A DNA stretch of 64,000 nucleotides, from positions 137,977 through 201,976 of the forward strand of contig JBBIMP010000012.1 of assembly GCA_037444305.1 (NCBI GenBank), read 5' to 3'. Positions 55,073 to 63,161 of the stretch are shown piece by piece. The translations under genes and the position numbers were made by a program. The stretch is from JBBIMP01 sp037444305. Its GTDB lineage: Bacteria; Acidobacteriota; UBA6911. How positions within the stretch are numbered: the first letter of the stretch is position 1; every line of letters begins with the position of its first letter. The notes under the pieces are model-generated. The model was not told where the DNA came from and ran no database searches. It worked only from the letters and a program-made list of their open reading frames with translations.

Positions 55073-55236
55073 GTGAGAAATTTGCCATCAAACGCTCGTG
55101 AACGCAAACCGAGGAAACGGGTATTTGACCCTGCTCATCTTCGGGACCGGCGCTGGCTCCCAGAAGCGGTGGTTCCCTTTTGGCGGGACGCGCCAGGTCC
55201 GCCTCCGGCAATCCGCCCGGTAGCCCCTCGAACAAA

Positions 55237-55265
55237 TTGACACCTCCTGGCCAACTATGTAGAAT
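55237..55265 (+). promoter_or_regulatory. sigma70-type promoter for the rodZ-like gene
   Basis: TTGACA (55237-55242), a 17-base spacer and TAGAAT (55260-55265). Predicted transcription starts near 55272 and leaves a leader of about 90 bases. The rest of the 290-base gap holds nothing I recognise. Confidence 0.7.
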
Positions 55266-55362
55266 GGCAGAGCTTTACAGGCAGCGAGTCCATTAATCCT
55301 AGTATAAACCGGTCCGCTGGCTACAGCCTTACGGTTCGGTCTGTCTTCAAAAAATTTGCCTG

Positions 55363-56214
55363 ATGAGTATGTTCGGCCAAGACCTGAAATCAATCCGGGA
55401 GGCAAAGGGAATAGCGCTGAAGCATATCTCCGAAGTGACCCGCATCAGCCTCAGACACCTGCAAAACCTGGAAGAGGGGCAATACGCGCGGTTACCGGGT
55501 GGCATGTATAATCGCGCATTTCTGCGCGCCTATTGCTCTGTGCTATGCATTGATCCGGCCCCCTTCTTGGACCGGCTGGGACAGGATACTTCGCAGGTTG
55601 TACCGACGCCGGTTTCAAAACCGCTGCCAGTACCTGTTAGTGAGCGGCGCTCACAGGGTGTTTCGCCTGTGCTGTTTTGGGCCTTCGGATTCACCCTTCT
55701 GGCCCTCGGATTGCTGTGGGGAAGAAACTGGCTGGATGATGTTTTTGCCCCATACCTTGCCCGGCCGCCCGTCGTGCGGATGGGAGAGCGCGCACAGGAA
55801 TTCCAGGGAGGGGCCCAAAACGCCGGGGTTCCGATCTCTCCCACCGCGCGGCTCGGCCTGCGATCCGAGCCCCGATTGTCGGCTGCTTCCGTGGTGCCGC
55901 CCGTTTCCGGATCGGAATTCCCCGAACAGGAGGCATCCAAGGGCGCTCTCCGCCTCGAATTTGAGGTTGTTGAGAGCTGCTGGGTTTCGGTCCAAAGTGA
56001 CGGAGAGAACGTGTTGGTCAGGCTCCTCAAGCCCGGAGAAGATGTTGCCCTCGCGGCCACGGATCGGTTCTACCTGATCCTAGGCAATGCCGGAGGAATC
56101 CACCTGAAGATCAACGGGCAGCCTGCGCGCTCCCTCGGAAGACCGGGGGAGGTCGTGCGCATGCTGATCAACGCGCAGAACGTTGGCGATCTTCTGGAGA
56201 AATCCGTGGGTTGA
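55363..56214 (+). CDS. RodZ-like protein (HTH_25, membrane helix, DUF4115)
   Basis: A 283-residue cytoskeletal adaptor candidate. Residues 5-70 form the XRE-like helix-turn-helix (LKSIREAKGIALKHISEVTR, then YARLPGGMYNRAFLRAYC) that in RodZ binds MreB. One membrane helix lies at about 100-120 (VLFWAFGFTLLALGLLWG). A variable linker leads to a C-terminal DUF4115 beta domain (LEFEVVESCWVSVQSDGEN to IKINGQPARSLGRPGE-like end). No mreB is nearby. The next gene starts four bases after its stop. Confidence 0.86.
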   Translation: MSMFGQDLKSIREAKGIALKHISEVTRISLRHLQNLEEGQYARLPGGMYNRAFLRAYCSVLCIDPAPFLDRLGQDTSQVVPTPVSKPLPVPVSERRSQGVSPVLFWAFGFTLLALGLLWGRNWLDDVFAPYLARPPVVRMGERAQEFQGGAQNAGVPISPTARLGLRSEPRLSAASVVPPVSGSEFPEQEASKGALRLEFEVVESCWVSVQSDGENVLVRLLKPGEDVALAATDRFYLILGNAGGIHLKINGQPARSLGRPGEVVRMLINAQNVGDLLEKSVG

Positions 56215-56218
56215 TTCC

Positions 56219-57256
56219 ATGCCCTCATCCGAGTTTCTCCGTTCCTTCGAAAAAGGCCTCCCAAACTTGCGAATCCGATTGCTGGCCGCTCGCGGCTTGG
56301 CTCCAGTACCACCCGAGGAAGCATTGGAACTGCTGGTTCTGCTCCTTCGGGATCCAGAGCGTGAGGTCGCCGCTGCTGCCAGCCGGACTCTGGACGGGTG
56401 GACTGAGGCAGATATCTCGCTTCTTCTCAAGTCCCCGGACTGTTCCGGGCCCGTGTTTTTGCATTTCAGTGCCTCCGCCTCCCCGACCTTGTGCGAGTCC
56501 ATTGTGTTGAATCCTGCAGCGCCCAATGAGGCCATCGCCGCAATCGCGGGACACACTTCCTCCGACTTGGCGGAGGCAATTCTCTATAATCGACAACGTC
56601 TGCTCGACTGCCCCGATATTCTGTACCGGCTGAACTCGAACCCGAACCTGAACGACAGGCTGCGGGCACAAATCCGCGAGATTGAAGCGGAGCATTCTGG
56701 CGCCGGAAAACAGAGTTACAGCACGCGGGCGGGGGAGAGCCAGGACCTTGCGCCAAACGCTGAAACACCTTATGTGGAGGGCGGACTCTGGGACGAAAAG
56801 CTGGCTCTCGATAGCATCCCGTCGGAATTAGCGGCAGGCGAGGGCACGATTTTCGAGCGCCTCGCCCGGATGTCCGTTCCCCAGAAGATCCGATGTGCCC
56901 TGCACGGTACCCGTGAAGTCCGGGCTCTGCTTATTCGGGATCCGACCAAGGACGTTGCGCGGAGCGTACTGAAAAGCCCGAAGCTCACTGAGGCGGAGGT
57001 TGTCGCCTTTTCGGCAATGCGGAATATTTCCGATGACATCCTTCGTCTGATCGCCGGCAGCAAGGAATGGACTGCCAGCTACAATGTCGTGTTCAATCTC
57101 GTGAAGAATCCGAAAACACCCGTCTACATTTCGCAGAAGATGCTTGCTCGCCTGCACCGCAGGGATCTGGTTTTGCTCTCGAATGACCGGGGCATTCCAG
57201 AGGCAATCCGGCGGAATGCGCAACGCCTTGCGAAGCAAAGAAGCGGTGGCGGCTAA
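56219..57256 (+). CDS. helical-repeat (HEAT-like) protein of unknown function
   Basis: A 345-residue cytoplasmic protein. The N-terminal half has short helical repeats with NPAAPNEAIAAIAGH and NPNLNDRLRAQIREIE, a pattern typical of leucine-rich-variant or HEAT-like solenoids. The C-terminal half has LLIRDPTKDVARSVLKSPKL, LRLIAGSKEWTASYNVVFNL and VKNPKTPVYISQKMLARL, and ends with an Arg-rich helix. The ATG at 56219 follows the rodZ-like stop by four bases. The frame is open upstream within that gene. I cannot assign a function. Confidence 0.7.
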   Translation: MPSSEFLRSFEKGLPNLRIRLLAARGLAPVPPEEALELLVLLLRDPEREVAAAASRTLDGWTEADISLLLKSPDCSGPVFLHFSASASPTLCESIVLNPAAPNEAIAAIAGHTSSDLAEAILYNRQRLLDCPDILYRLNSNPNLNDRLRAQIREIEAEHSGAGKQSYSTRAGESQDLAPNAETPYVEGGLWDEKLALDSIPSELAAGEGTIFERLARMSVPQKIRCALHGTREVRALLIRDPTKDVARSVLKSPKLTEAEVVAFSAMRNISDDILRLIAGSKEWTASYNVVFNLVKNPKTPVYISQKMLARLHRRDLVLLSNDRGIPEAIRRNAQRLAKQRSGGG

Positions 57257-57274
57257 TCATTCTTGGGGCTGGTC

Positions 57275-57811
57275 ATGGTTGGAGCAAGACTTCCTTCGAA
57301 ATCCCCGCCCAAGCTAAATCTGCTGAGGGTTGGCCGGAGCCGAATCACCGTCCGCAATCAGCGTATTCCTCACCGCGAGATCCTCCGGGCGCTTCAGGAT
57401 CCTGCGGCGGGATTCACCGATATCGTGGGACTTTACAGGGATCGGATCCTCAGCGTGAAGACCCGTACGATGCGCTTGCTCGGCAGAAAATTCCCCGCCC
57501 GCATCGTCGAAACGCTTCTGGGATATGAGGTAAAGGCATCGTATAAGCGAATCCACTGCCCCGACCTGGTCACCGCTCGGTACATAAAGGTATTCACCGA
57601 ATTGGGGTGCAAAAGCATACGCTTGCCCTACGATCCAAGTATCACCGCCGAATTGGTTCCCATGTTCGAAGAGGCCGTGGCCGCGCTACTTGGCGGAATC
57701 CGGGATGCGTTTTCCAAGAGTCGGACGACCCGGCTCCGGGCCACAAGAGAGATCTGCAGGATCCTCCGAAACGACCTGCGGCGGCAGCAGGAATCAACTC
57801 CCACAAATTGA
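57275..57811 (+). CDS. unrecognised basic protein
   Basis: A 178-residue product, rich in Arg, without membrane segments. Distinctive pieces are ITVRNQRIPHREILRALQDP, KTRTMRLLGRKFPARIVETL and RYIKVFTELGCKSIRLPYDP. A TTG at 57263 is an alternative start. I prefer the ATG at 57275, which has GGGG about five bases ahead. It follows the helical-repeat gene by 18 bases and is convergent with hspR. It could be a partner of the helical-repeat protein, but nothing in the sequence proves this. Confidence 0.55.
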   Translation: MVGARLPSKSPPKLNLLRVGRSRITVRNQRIPHREILRALQDPAAGFTDIVGLYRDRILSVKTRTMRLLGRKFPARIVETLLGYEVKASYKRIHCPDLVTARYIKVFTELGCKSIRLPYDPSITAELVPMFEEAVAALLGGIRDAFSKSRTTRLRATREICRILRNDLRRQQESTPTN

Positions 57812-57836
57812 CCGCGGCCGCTGGTGGGGATGGTGT

Positions 57837-58220
57837 CTACTTGCTGCGGTCTTGACTGCGAACCAGGCGAGTTGAGGGGAGCCGTACAAGCGCACCCTGA
57901 CTCCTCCCGCGTCCCTGGGGATTCAGGTTGGTCCTGATATAATCCACCATCTGCTTCACCTCGCACTGCATTTGGATCATCTTTTCCCGCATGTTGAGAA
58001 TGACCTCCACTCCGGCGAGGTTGACGCCGAGCTCGCGGGTGAGATTGAGGATGGTCTCCAGGCGTTCAAGATCTTCGTCGCTGTACAAGCGGGTGTTTCC
58101 CTCGCTGCGCGCCGGCGCCAGCAGTCCAAGCTTTTCATACAATCGGAGGGTTTGCGGGTGAATGCGATAATTCTCCGCAACGGCGCTGATTCTGTAATAG
58201 CTTGCTTTCTTGCGTTTCAT
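57837..58220 (-). CDS. hspR: MerR-family heat-shock repressor HspR
   Basis: A 127-residue MerR-type regulator. The winged helix-turn-helix YRISAVAENYRIHPQTLRLY is followed by EKLGLLAPARSEGNTRLYSD and a coiled-coil with a short basic tail. Its position as the last gene of dnaK-hsp20-dnaJ-hspR marks it as HspR, which represses this operon together with DnaK in several bacteria. A HAIR-like inverted repeat sits over the dnaK promoter (61906-61926), so feedback control is expected. Confidence 0.88.
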   Translation of the reverse strand: MKRKKASYYRISAVAENYRIHPQTLRLYEKLGLLAPARSEGNTRLYSDEDLERLETILNLTRELGVNLAGVEVILNMREKMIQMQCEVKQMVDYIRTNLNPQGRGRSQGALVRLPSTRLVRSQDRSK

Positions 58221-58245
58221 GTTCTGTTTCTGCCGGATTTGCCAA

Positions 58246-59385
58246 CTATGCCTTTCGCCGGTCCAAACCCGCTCTGGGATTCACGGGATTCAATCTCGCC
58301 AGTTCCTTGAGGAGTTCCTTGCTCCGTTCGTCCGCAGCGGTTGGGATAACGATCTGTATCCGAACAATCTGATTACCCCTGCCGCCACCGCGGATTGACG
58401 GGACTCCCTTGCCACGAAGTCTCAGTTTCTGTCCGCATTGTGTTCCCGGTGGGATTCTGAGAGTGGCCTTTCCCTCGATTGTCGGAACCTCCACTCTGGT
58501 GCCCAGCGCAGCTTCGGTGACGGTTATGGGGAGCGTGCAATGCAGGTCATCTCCACGACGCGCAAAAAACGGATGCGCGTCAACGGTGATAATCAGATAG
58601 AGATCGCCCGGGATTCCGCCCCGCGGCGCCGCCATACCTCTGCCTGGAACGCGCATGCGAAACCCGTTGTCAACACCCGGGGGAATGCGAATCGTTATCC
58701 TCTCCTGTAGGGGTTTCGTCCCCGCGCCCTTGCAGGAAGCGCACGGCTCGGATTGTTTGCCACTGCCGCCACAAATACCGCAGGGGGTCGTGAAACGGCT
58801 GACGCCGTGAAACCGGACCTCCAGGCCGCTGCCGCGACAATGCCCACAGATCCTCTCAGTCCCCCCTCGCCTGGTCCCGCTACCCGTGCAACGGCTGCAC
58901 AACTGGGAGCGACTGAGCGCTATCCGCGTAGAAAGCCCGTTGATGCTCTCGAAGAAAGAGATGTTCAACTTGTGTTCGATGTCTTCGCCCCGCCGGGGAG
59001 CCCTCGCCGATGCCCTGTCCCCCCTGCCAAAGAGGTCTGCCAAAATGTCGCTGAAAGAGCTGGTGGTCGATCCGCCTGATTCAGATCGGGCTGCAAAATC
59101 GAATCCCGAAAAACCGTTCTTCCTGTAGTCAGTGTCCTCCCCGGAAAATCCTTCTCGGATGTTGTCCGAGTAAAACCCGTATTGGTCGTAGACGACTCTC
59201 TTTTTCGAGTCGCTCAACACATCATATGCTTCCTGGATTTTCTTGAACCGTTCTTCCGCTGCTTTATCACCGGGATTCACGTCGGGGTGAACTTTCCTGG
59301 CGAGCCGGCGGTAGGCCCTTTTTATATCCGCGTCCTGGGCGTTCTTGGATACTCCCAGAACAGAATAGTAATCTTCCTTCTTCAT
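58246..59385 (-). CDS. dnaJ: co-chaperone DnaJ
   Basis: A 379-residue Hsp40. The J domain (residues 1-70) has the HPD motif in RKVHPDVNPGDKAAEERFKK. A Gly/Phe region follows. The zinc-finger domain has four CxxCxGxG repeats (CSRCTGSG, CGHCRGSG, CGICGGSG, CASCKGAG), and the C-terminal substrate-binding domains end near residue 350. Its ATG overlaps the hsp20 stop as ATGA. It activates DnaK's ATPase and delivers unfolded clients. grpE is not beside it. Confidence 0.95.
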   Translation of the reverse strand: MKKEDYYSVLGVSKNAQDADIKRAYRRLARKVHPDVNPGDKAAEERFKKIQEAYDVLSDSKKRVVYDQYGFYSDNIREGFSGEDTDYRKNGFSGFDFAARSESGGSTTSSFSDILADLFGRGDRASARAPRRGEDIEHKLNISFFESINGLSTRIALSRSQLCSRCTGSGTRRGGTERICGHCRGSGLEVRFHGVSRFTTPCGICGGSGKQSEPCASCKGAGTKPLQERITIRIPPGVDNGFRMRVPGRGMAAPRGGIPGDLYLIITVDAHPFFARRGDDLHCTLPITVTEAALGTRVEVPTIEGKATLRIPPGTQCGQKLRLRGKGVPSIRGGGRGNQIVRIQIVIPTAADERSKELLKELARLNPVNPRAGLDRRKA

Positions 59386-59813
59386 CGCGTATCTGTGGTG
59401 TCGCCGTTTTTGATCGGGATTCGCCTTGCCCCGGATGGCCTGCTCACGCGGACACTCAGTATCCCATCCGCCAAGCGAGCGGAAATTTCTGATTCATCCA
59501 AGTTTTCCGGCAAAGAAAAAGTACGGTGGAAGGGGCCGCGCATGGTCTCCATGCGGTGGCAGGTTTCCTGGGCGCAGAACGGGTCGAAATGCCGCTCGCC
59601 CCTGATGGTCAGGCGGGAGCCAGCGACGGATATCTGAAGATCGCCGGGGTCAACACCGGGCACTTCAGCAATCAAGGTGTAGCATTGGTCGGTCTCGCAG
59701 ATATCCACAGCCGGAAACCACTGACCTGACGGGTTGTCATCCGATTCGGAAGCTCTACCCGCTTCGTGCTTAACGCAAAACTCCTCCGCCCTGCTCCTCC
59801 TATGCCTGGACAT
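59382..59813 (-). CDS. small heat-shock protein (Hsp20 family)
   Basis: A 143-residue alpha-crystallin-type holdase. The crystallin domain starts FPAVDICETDQCYTLIAEVP and has the strand motifs GVDPGDLQISVAGSRLTIRG and FHRTFSLPENLDESEISARL, then ADGILSVRVSRP. I start at the ATG at 59813 after AGGAG. The frame is open a little further upstream. It lies between dnaK and dnaJ, the place often taken by grpE in HspR-controlled operons. Confidence 0.92.
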   Translation of the reverse strand: MSRHRRSRAEEFCVKHEAGRASESDDNPSGQWFPAVDICETDQCYTLIAEVPGVDPGDLQISVAGSRLTIRGERHFDPFCAQETCHRMETMRGPFHRTFSLPENLDESEISARLADGILSVRVSRPSGARRIPIKNGDTTDTR

Positions 59814-59866
59814 GACTGCTCCTGGATAAATACCGAGTTCCTGCACCGGCCGGCCTGAAGCGCCGC

Positions 59867-61786
59867 CTACTTATTGTCATCCACGTCCACATACTCCGCG
59901 TCGATAACCTCATCATCCTTGGACTGCGCATTTCCACCGGGCGTTCCCTCGGCGCCCGCCGTGGAGGCATGGGGCGATTGCGCATCGGTTTTCTGGTACA
60001 TCCTCTCCGCCAAGCGGTGCGATGCCGCTGTAAGGGCTTCCAGGGCGGAATTGAGTTCGCCGGCGTCTGAGGCGGACTCCACGACCTGTTTTGCCTTCGC
60101 GATCGCCCCTTCGAGTTCGGAGGCCTCGGATTCCGTTACCTTGTCGCGGTTCTCCCTCAGGATCTTCTCCGTACTATAGATCAGCCCGTCGAGTTTGTTG
60201 CGAGCCTCAATAGTCTCCCTGTTTTTCTGATCTTCCGCCGAATGAGCCTCGGCATCTTTCTGCATGCGCTCGATTTCCTCCTTGGTCAAACCACTCGAGG
60301 ATGTGATCGTGATCTTCTGTTCCTTGTTCGTTCCTAGGTCCTTGGCCGAGACGTTAACGATGCCATTCGCGTCGATATCGAAGGTCACCTCTATCTGCGG
60401 CATCCCTCGGGGCGCGGGCGGGATCCCGACTAGGTGGAATTTACCCAGGGTCCGGTTGTCCCGCGCCATGCTTCGCTCTCCCTGGAGCACGTGAATTTCC
60501 ACGGATGTTTGGTTGTCGGCGGCGGTCGAAAATACCTCCGCCTTGCGCGTCGGGATTGTCGTGTTCCTTTCGATCAGTCTTGTAAAGACCCCACCCAGGG
60601 TTTCGATCCCGAGGGAGAGCGGCGTAACATCGAGCAACAGGAGGTCTTTCACATCCCCCGCAAGGACTCCGGCTTGGACTGCGGCGCCTACGGCAACAAC
60701 TTCGTCCGGATTAACTCCCTTGTGCGGGTCGCGCCCGAAGAATTCACGCACGAGCTGCTGGACGTGCGGAATCCTGGTGGATCCGCCCACGAGGACTACC
60801 TCATTGACATCGCTTGCCTTGAGCCCCGCATCCGCCAAAGCCTGCTTGCATGGGGGGATGGTCCGCTCGAGGATATCACCTATCATTTGTTCGAACTTGG
60901 ATCGGGTCAGCCTCATGTTCAGATGCTTGGGCCCACTAGCATCCGCCGTGATGAAAGGGAGGTTAATCTCCGTCTCCATCACCGTCGACAGCTCCATTTT
61001 TGCTTTTTCCGCCCCCTCGCGAAGTCGCTGCAGGGCCATCTTGTCATGGGCGAGGTCAATTCCCTGATCTCTCTTGAACTCTCCAATGATCCAATCCATC
61101 AGTCGATGGTCGATATTGTCCCCTCCTAGGTGGGTATCGCCGTTTGTGGATTTTACCTCGACAACGCCCTCGCCGACTTCCAGGATGGAGATGTCGAACG
61201 TGCCTCCCCCAAAGTCAAAAACGGCGATGGTCTGGTCGGTCTTCTTGTCGAGTCCGTAGGCCAGTGCGGCCGCAGTGGGCTCATTTACGATTCTGACGAC
61301 CTCCAAGCCGGCGATGCGCCCCGCGTCCTTGGTCGCCTGCCGCTGACTGTCGTTGAAATAGGCCGGAACCGTAATTACCGCTTTTTCAACCTTTTCGCCC
61401 AAGTATTCTTCCGCCGCTGAACGCATTTTCTGCAGAATCATGGCGGAGATTTCCGGTGGAGAATAACTCTTGTCCGCCATTTTCACATGCGCATCCCCAT
61501 TCGGACCCTTGACCACCTTGTATGGAACAAACCGCGTTTCCTCATCAACCTCGTTCATTTTCCTGCCCATGAACCGTTTGATTGAGAAGATGGTGTTTTC
61601 GGGATTGGTGACAGCCTGCCTCTTGGCTACCTGCCCCACGAATCGTTCGCTGTTCTTCCCGGTTGCGACAACAGATGGCGTAAGCCTGCTTCCTTCGGGA
61701 TTGGTGATGACTGTAGGTTCGCCACCTTCCATCACGGCGACCACCGAGTTTGTCGTACCCAAGTCGATTCCAATAATCTTGCCCAT
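59867..61786 (-). CDS. dnaK: chaperone DnaK
   Basis: A 639-residue Hsp70. It begins GKIIGIDLGTTNSVVAVMEG and has VPAYFNDSQRQATKDAGRIA, FDFGGGTFDISILEVG, the second ATPase signature VVLVGGSTRIPHVQQLV, and the substrate-binding domain (LLLDVTPLSLGIETLGG). The C-terminal end AEYVDVDDNK is the usual acidic DnaK tail. GAGGAGGT lies just before the ATG. It heads the heat-shock operon and is driven by the promoter at 61897-61925. Confidence 0.98.
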   Translation of the reverse strand: MGKIIGIDLGTTNSVVAVMEGGEPTVITNPEGSRLTPSVVATGKNSERFVGQVAKRQAVTNPENTIFSIKRFMGRKMNEVDEETRFVPYKVVKGPNGDAHVKMADKSYSPPEISAMILQKMRSAAEEYLGEKVEKAVITVPAYFNDSQRQATKDAGRIAGLEVVRIVNEPTAAALAYGLDKKTDQTIAVFDFGGGTFDISILEVGEGVVEVKSTNGDTHLGGDNIDHRLMDWIIGEFKRDQGIDLAHDKMALQRLREGAEKAKMELSTVMETEINLPFITADASGPKHLNMRLTRSKFEQMIGDILERTIPPCKQALADAGLKASDVNEVVLVGGSTRIPHVQQLVREFFGRDPHKGVNPDEVVAVGAAVQAGVLAGDVKDLLLLDVTPLSLGIETLGGVFTRLIERNTTIPTRKAEVFSTAADNQTSVEIHVLQGERSMARDNRTLGKFHLVGIPPAPRGMPQIEVTFDIDANGIVNVSAKDLGTNKEQKITITSSSGLTKEEIERMQKDAEAHSAEDQKNRETIEARNKLDGLIYSTEKILRENRDKVTESEASELEGAIAKAKQVVESASDAGELNSALEALTAASHRLAERMYQKTDAQSPHASTAGAEGTPGGNAQSKDDEVIDAEYVDVDDNK

Positions 61787-61896
61787 TTGTTACCTCCTCA
61801 TAAGTTGCTCTTTTATAATTGCTTATAAACCCCTTGGATCGTGCTTTCCCACCCATGACCGCAAAAGGCCGCCCGGCCTCATTCGAAGGCCTGCCC

Positions 61897-61925
61897 TATA
61901 TAAGATTTGAGCCTCGTATTGTCAA
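61897..61925 (-). promoter_or_regulatory. sigma70-type promoter of the dnaK operon
   Basis: On the minus strand, -35 TTGACA (61920-61925), a 17-base spacer and -10 TATATA (61897-61902). Five or six of six consensus bases match in each box. The leader before dnaK is about 105 bases long. Confidence 0.75.
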
Positions 61926-61926
61926 A
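61906..61926 (-). promoter_or_regulatory. HAIR-like HspR operator
   Basis: An inverted repeat TTTGACA-N7-GCTCAAA of 21 bases. It has the size and core (TTGA to TCAA) of the HspR-associated inverted repeat CTTGAGT-N7-ACTCAAG, with 9 of 14 arm positions matching. It covers the -35 box and most of the spacer of the dnaK promoter, where a bound repressor would block RNA polymerase. hspR is the last gene of the operon. Confidence 0.55.
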
Positions 61927-62027
61927 TTTGCTTGCGCCTGGATTGTTACCGATTCTGGCAGAGCAGTCCGTTGCCTCGGGGCAGAGGTCCGACCGAGTTG
62001 GAACCTCAATGTGGTATCGTTTTGCGC

Positions 62028-62220
62028 ATGAAGAGAGCGATGGCTGTTCTGGCTTTGCTGGCCCTTGCGGGACCACCGGTTAGGCCGGAACTACTTCATC
62101 AAGGAGGTGGTGCTCCGCCCCGTCGAAGCCTATCCGTTGCAGGCAACAACAGGCGGGATCACCGTTGCCATACAGCCATACCTGACCGATGAAGAATCAT
62201 ACACGGCATTTGACGTCAAG
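62028..62220 (+). pseudogene. 5' fragment of an exported or lipoprotein gene, frameshifted and truncated
   Basis: The ATG at 62028 starts a signal peptide (KRAMAVLALLALAG). A shift of one reading frame near 62070-62085 is then needed to continue into a convincing protein segment (RNYFIKEVVLRPVEAYPLQA, then GGITVAIQPYLTDEESYTAF). Homology stops at about 62220, where unrelated repeat sequence begins. The segment aligns with the intact exported protein at 11759-12436 (GVTIAARPFFRDD and following). This is therefore a broken paralogue. Confidence 0.6.
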
Positions 62221-62251
62221 GACTGCCCGACACTGACTGCCCGTTGCCCGA

Positions 62252-62297
62252 CGTGGCCGGTTTTCAAGTGTTCCTTCGTGGCCGCTTTTGAGTGTTC
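62252..62297 (+). repeat. two direct repeats of about 21 bases, IS21-like terminal repeats
   Basis: Copy 1 (62252-62273) and copy 2 (62277-62297) share CGTGGCCG, a TTTT tract and AGTGTTC, and differ by one indel and two substitutions. The GGCCG-TTTT-AGTGTTC pattern recalls the multiple terminal repeats of IS21-family elements. No istA or istB gene is present, so at most one end of an element remains. The following 150 bases to 62454 hold an open frame without recognisable content. Confidence 0.45.
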
Positions 62298-62475
62298 GGT
62301 GACAATCTTGCCCTGCGAGAGGATTTGGGTCGACTTGAAAGCCGCGGGAGTGCAGACCTTGGGGCTCCTTCCGCTGGTTGACGACGCCCCGGCAGGGGCG
62401 CGGCCCGGAATGAAGAAGTTGCTCGGTGCATTCGGCCGTCCGGATGTGTCCTAATGACCGGTTGTTAGGCCCAAG

Positions 62476-63114
62476 TCACCCTTTTCGGTTGATCCGATAA
62501 ACTTCGGCGTAGATCCGCCTCAGGGGAGCCACACAATACTGGTGGATCAACTCCATGAAACTGGAGGCGTCTGAAACCAAGTCTTCGAGGTGCCTATCGT
62601 CGATTTCGAAGGAGATTCGCACGATGTCGGCCTTCCCCTCTCTTTGTTCTAGAACCATGCTGTTTTGAAGATCTTCGGCAAGAACGAAGATGTCGGAATA
62701 GCGAATTTCCTTTCCCTTCTTGTAGCCTTCAATTGGCTTGCTTCTTGCGTTCTCGTAGTACATCGAGAGGCGACGGACAAGCTCCCCATAGTTGAAGTTC
62801 GGCACTTTATTGTTGACGCTGATCTCGATTTGGCAGCCGGCCCCGTTTGTGTCGATAGAGAGCCCGTATGTAAAATCGAGGTCTCCCTTGTTGAATTTGA
62901 TGCGGTGACCGGTTTCATCGTGAAACCGCTTCAATTCTTCGGGCCCCGCTAGCTCAGGATTCTCCTCCTTCTTTTCGACTGTCAGGTAGTAGTCGCTGAC
63001 ACTTAGATACCATTGGTCAATTATGGCTTCCAGTGCCTCGTCAATCATTTTCACTATCTTGGGTGTCACCTTTTTCTTCACGCTGCTATGTTTCCTCGAG
63101 TGATATGTGCTCAT
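62476..63114 (-). CDS. unrecognised protein
   Basis: A 212-residue protein with a basic N-terminus (YHSRKHSSVKKKVTPK), no signal peptide and no membrane helix. It appears to be mixed alpha/beta, with FTYGLSIDTNGAGCQIEISV and KEIRYSDIFVLAEDLQNSMV. The base composition is visibly less GC-rich than in neighbouring genes, so recent transfer is possible. I start at the ATG at 63114. An extended -10 (TGC-TATACT, -10 box at 63145-63150) lies upstream. It neighbours the broken gene and IS-like repeats. Confidence 0.6.
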   Translation of the reverse strand: MSTYHSRKHSSVKKKVTPKIVKMIDEALEAIIDQWYLSVSDYYLTVEKKEENPELAGPEELKRFHDETGHRIKFNKGDLDFTYGLSIDTNGAGCQIEISVNNKVPNFNYGELVRRLSMYYENARSKPIEGYKKGKEIRYSDIFVLAEDLQNSMVLEQREGKADIVRISFEIDDRHLEDLVSDASSFMELIHQYCVAPLRRIYAEVYRINRKG

Positions 63115-63161
63115 GGTTGGTGCCTGTTCCAAACGTAGAGCCGCAGTATAGCATGCCGCCC

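Noticed and set aside
55088..55405. 105-codon minus-strand frame upstream of the DedA-like gene
   Set aside because: It runs over a near-perfect plus-strand promoter and the start of the rodZ-like gene, and has no recognisable content.
62065..62454. 129-codon plus-strand frame as an intact gene
   Set aside because: Only its first half matches a protein family; the second half is translated repeat DNA, and the signal peptide is in another frame.
62301..62454. Transposase gene next to the IS21-like repeats
   Set aside because: No frame in this segment shows a DDE or IstB-type ATPase motif, so an intact mobile element cannot be claimed.
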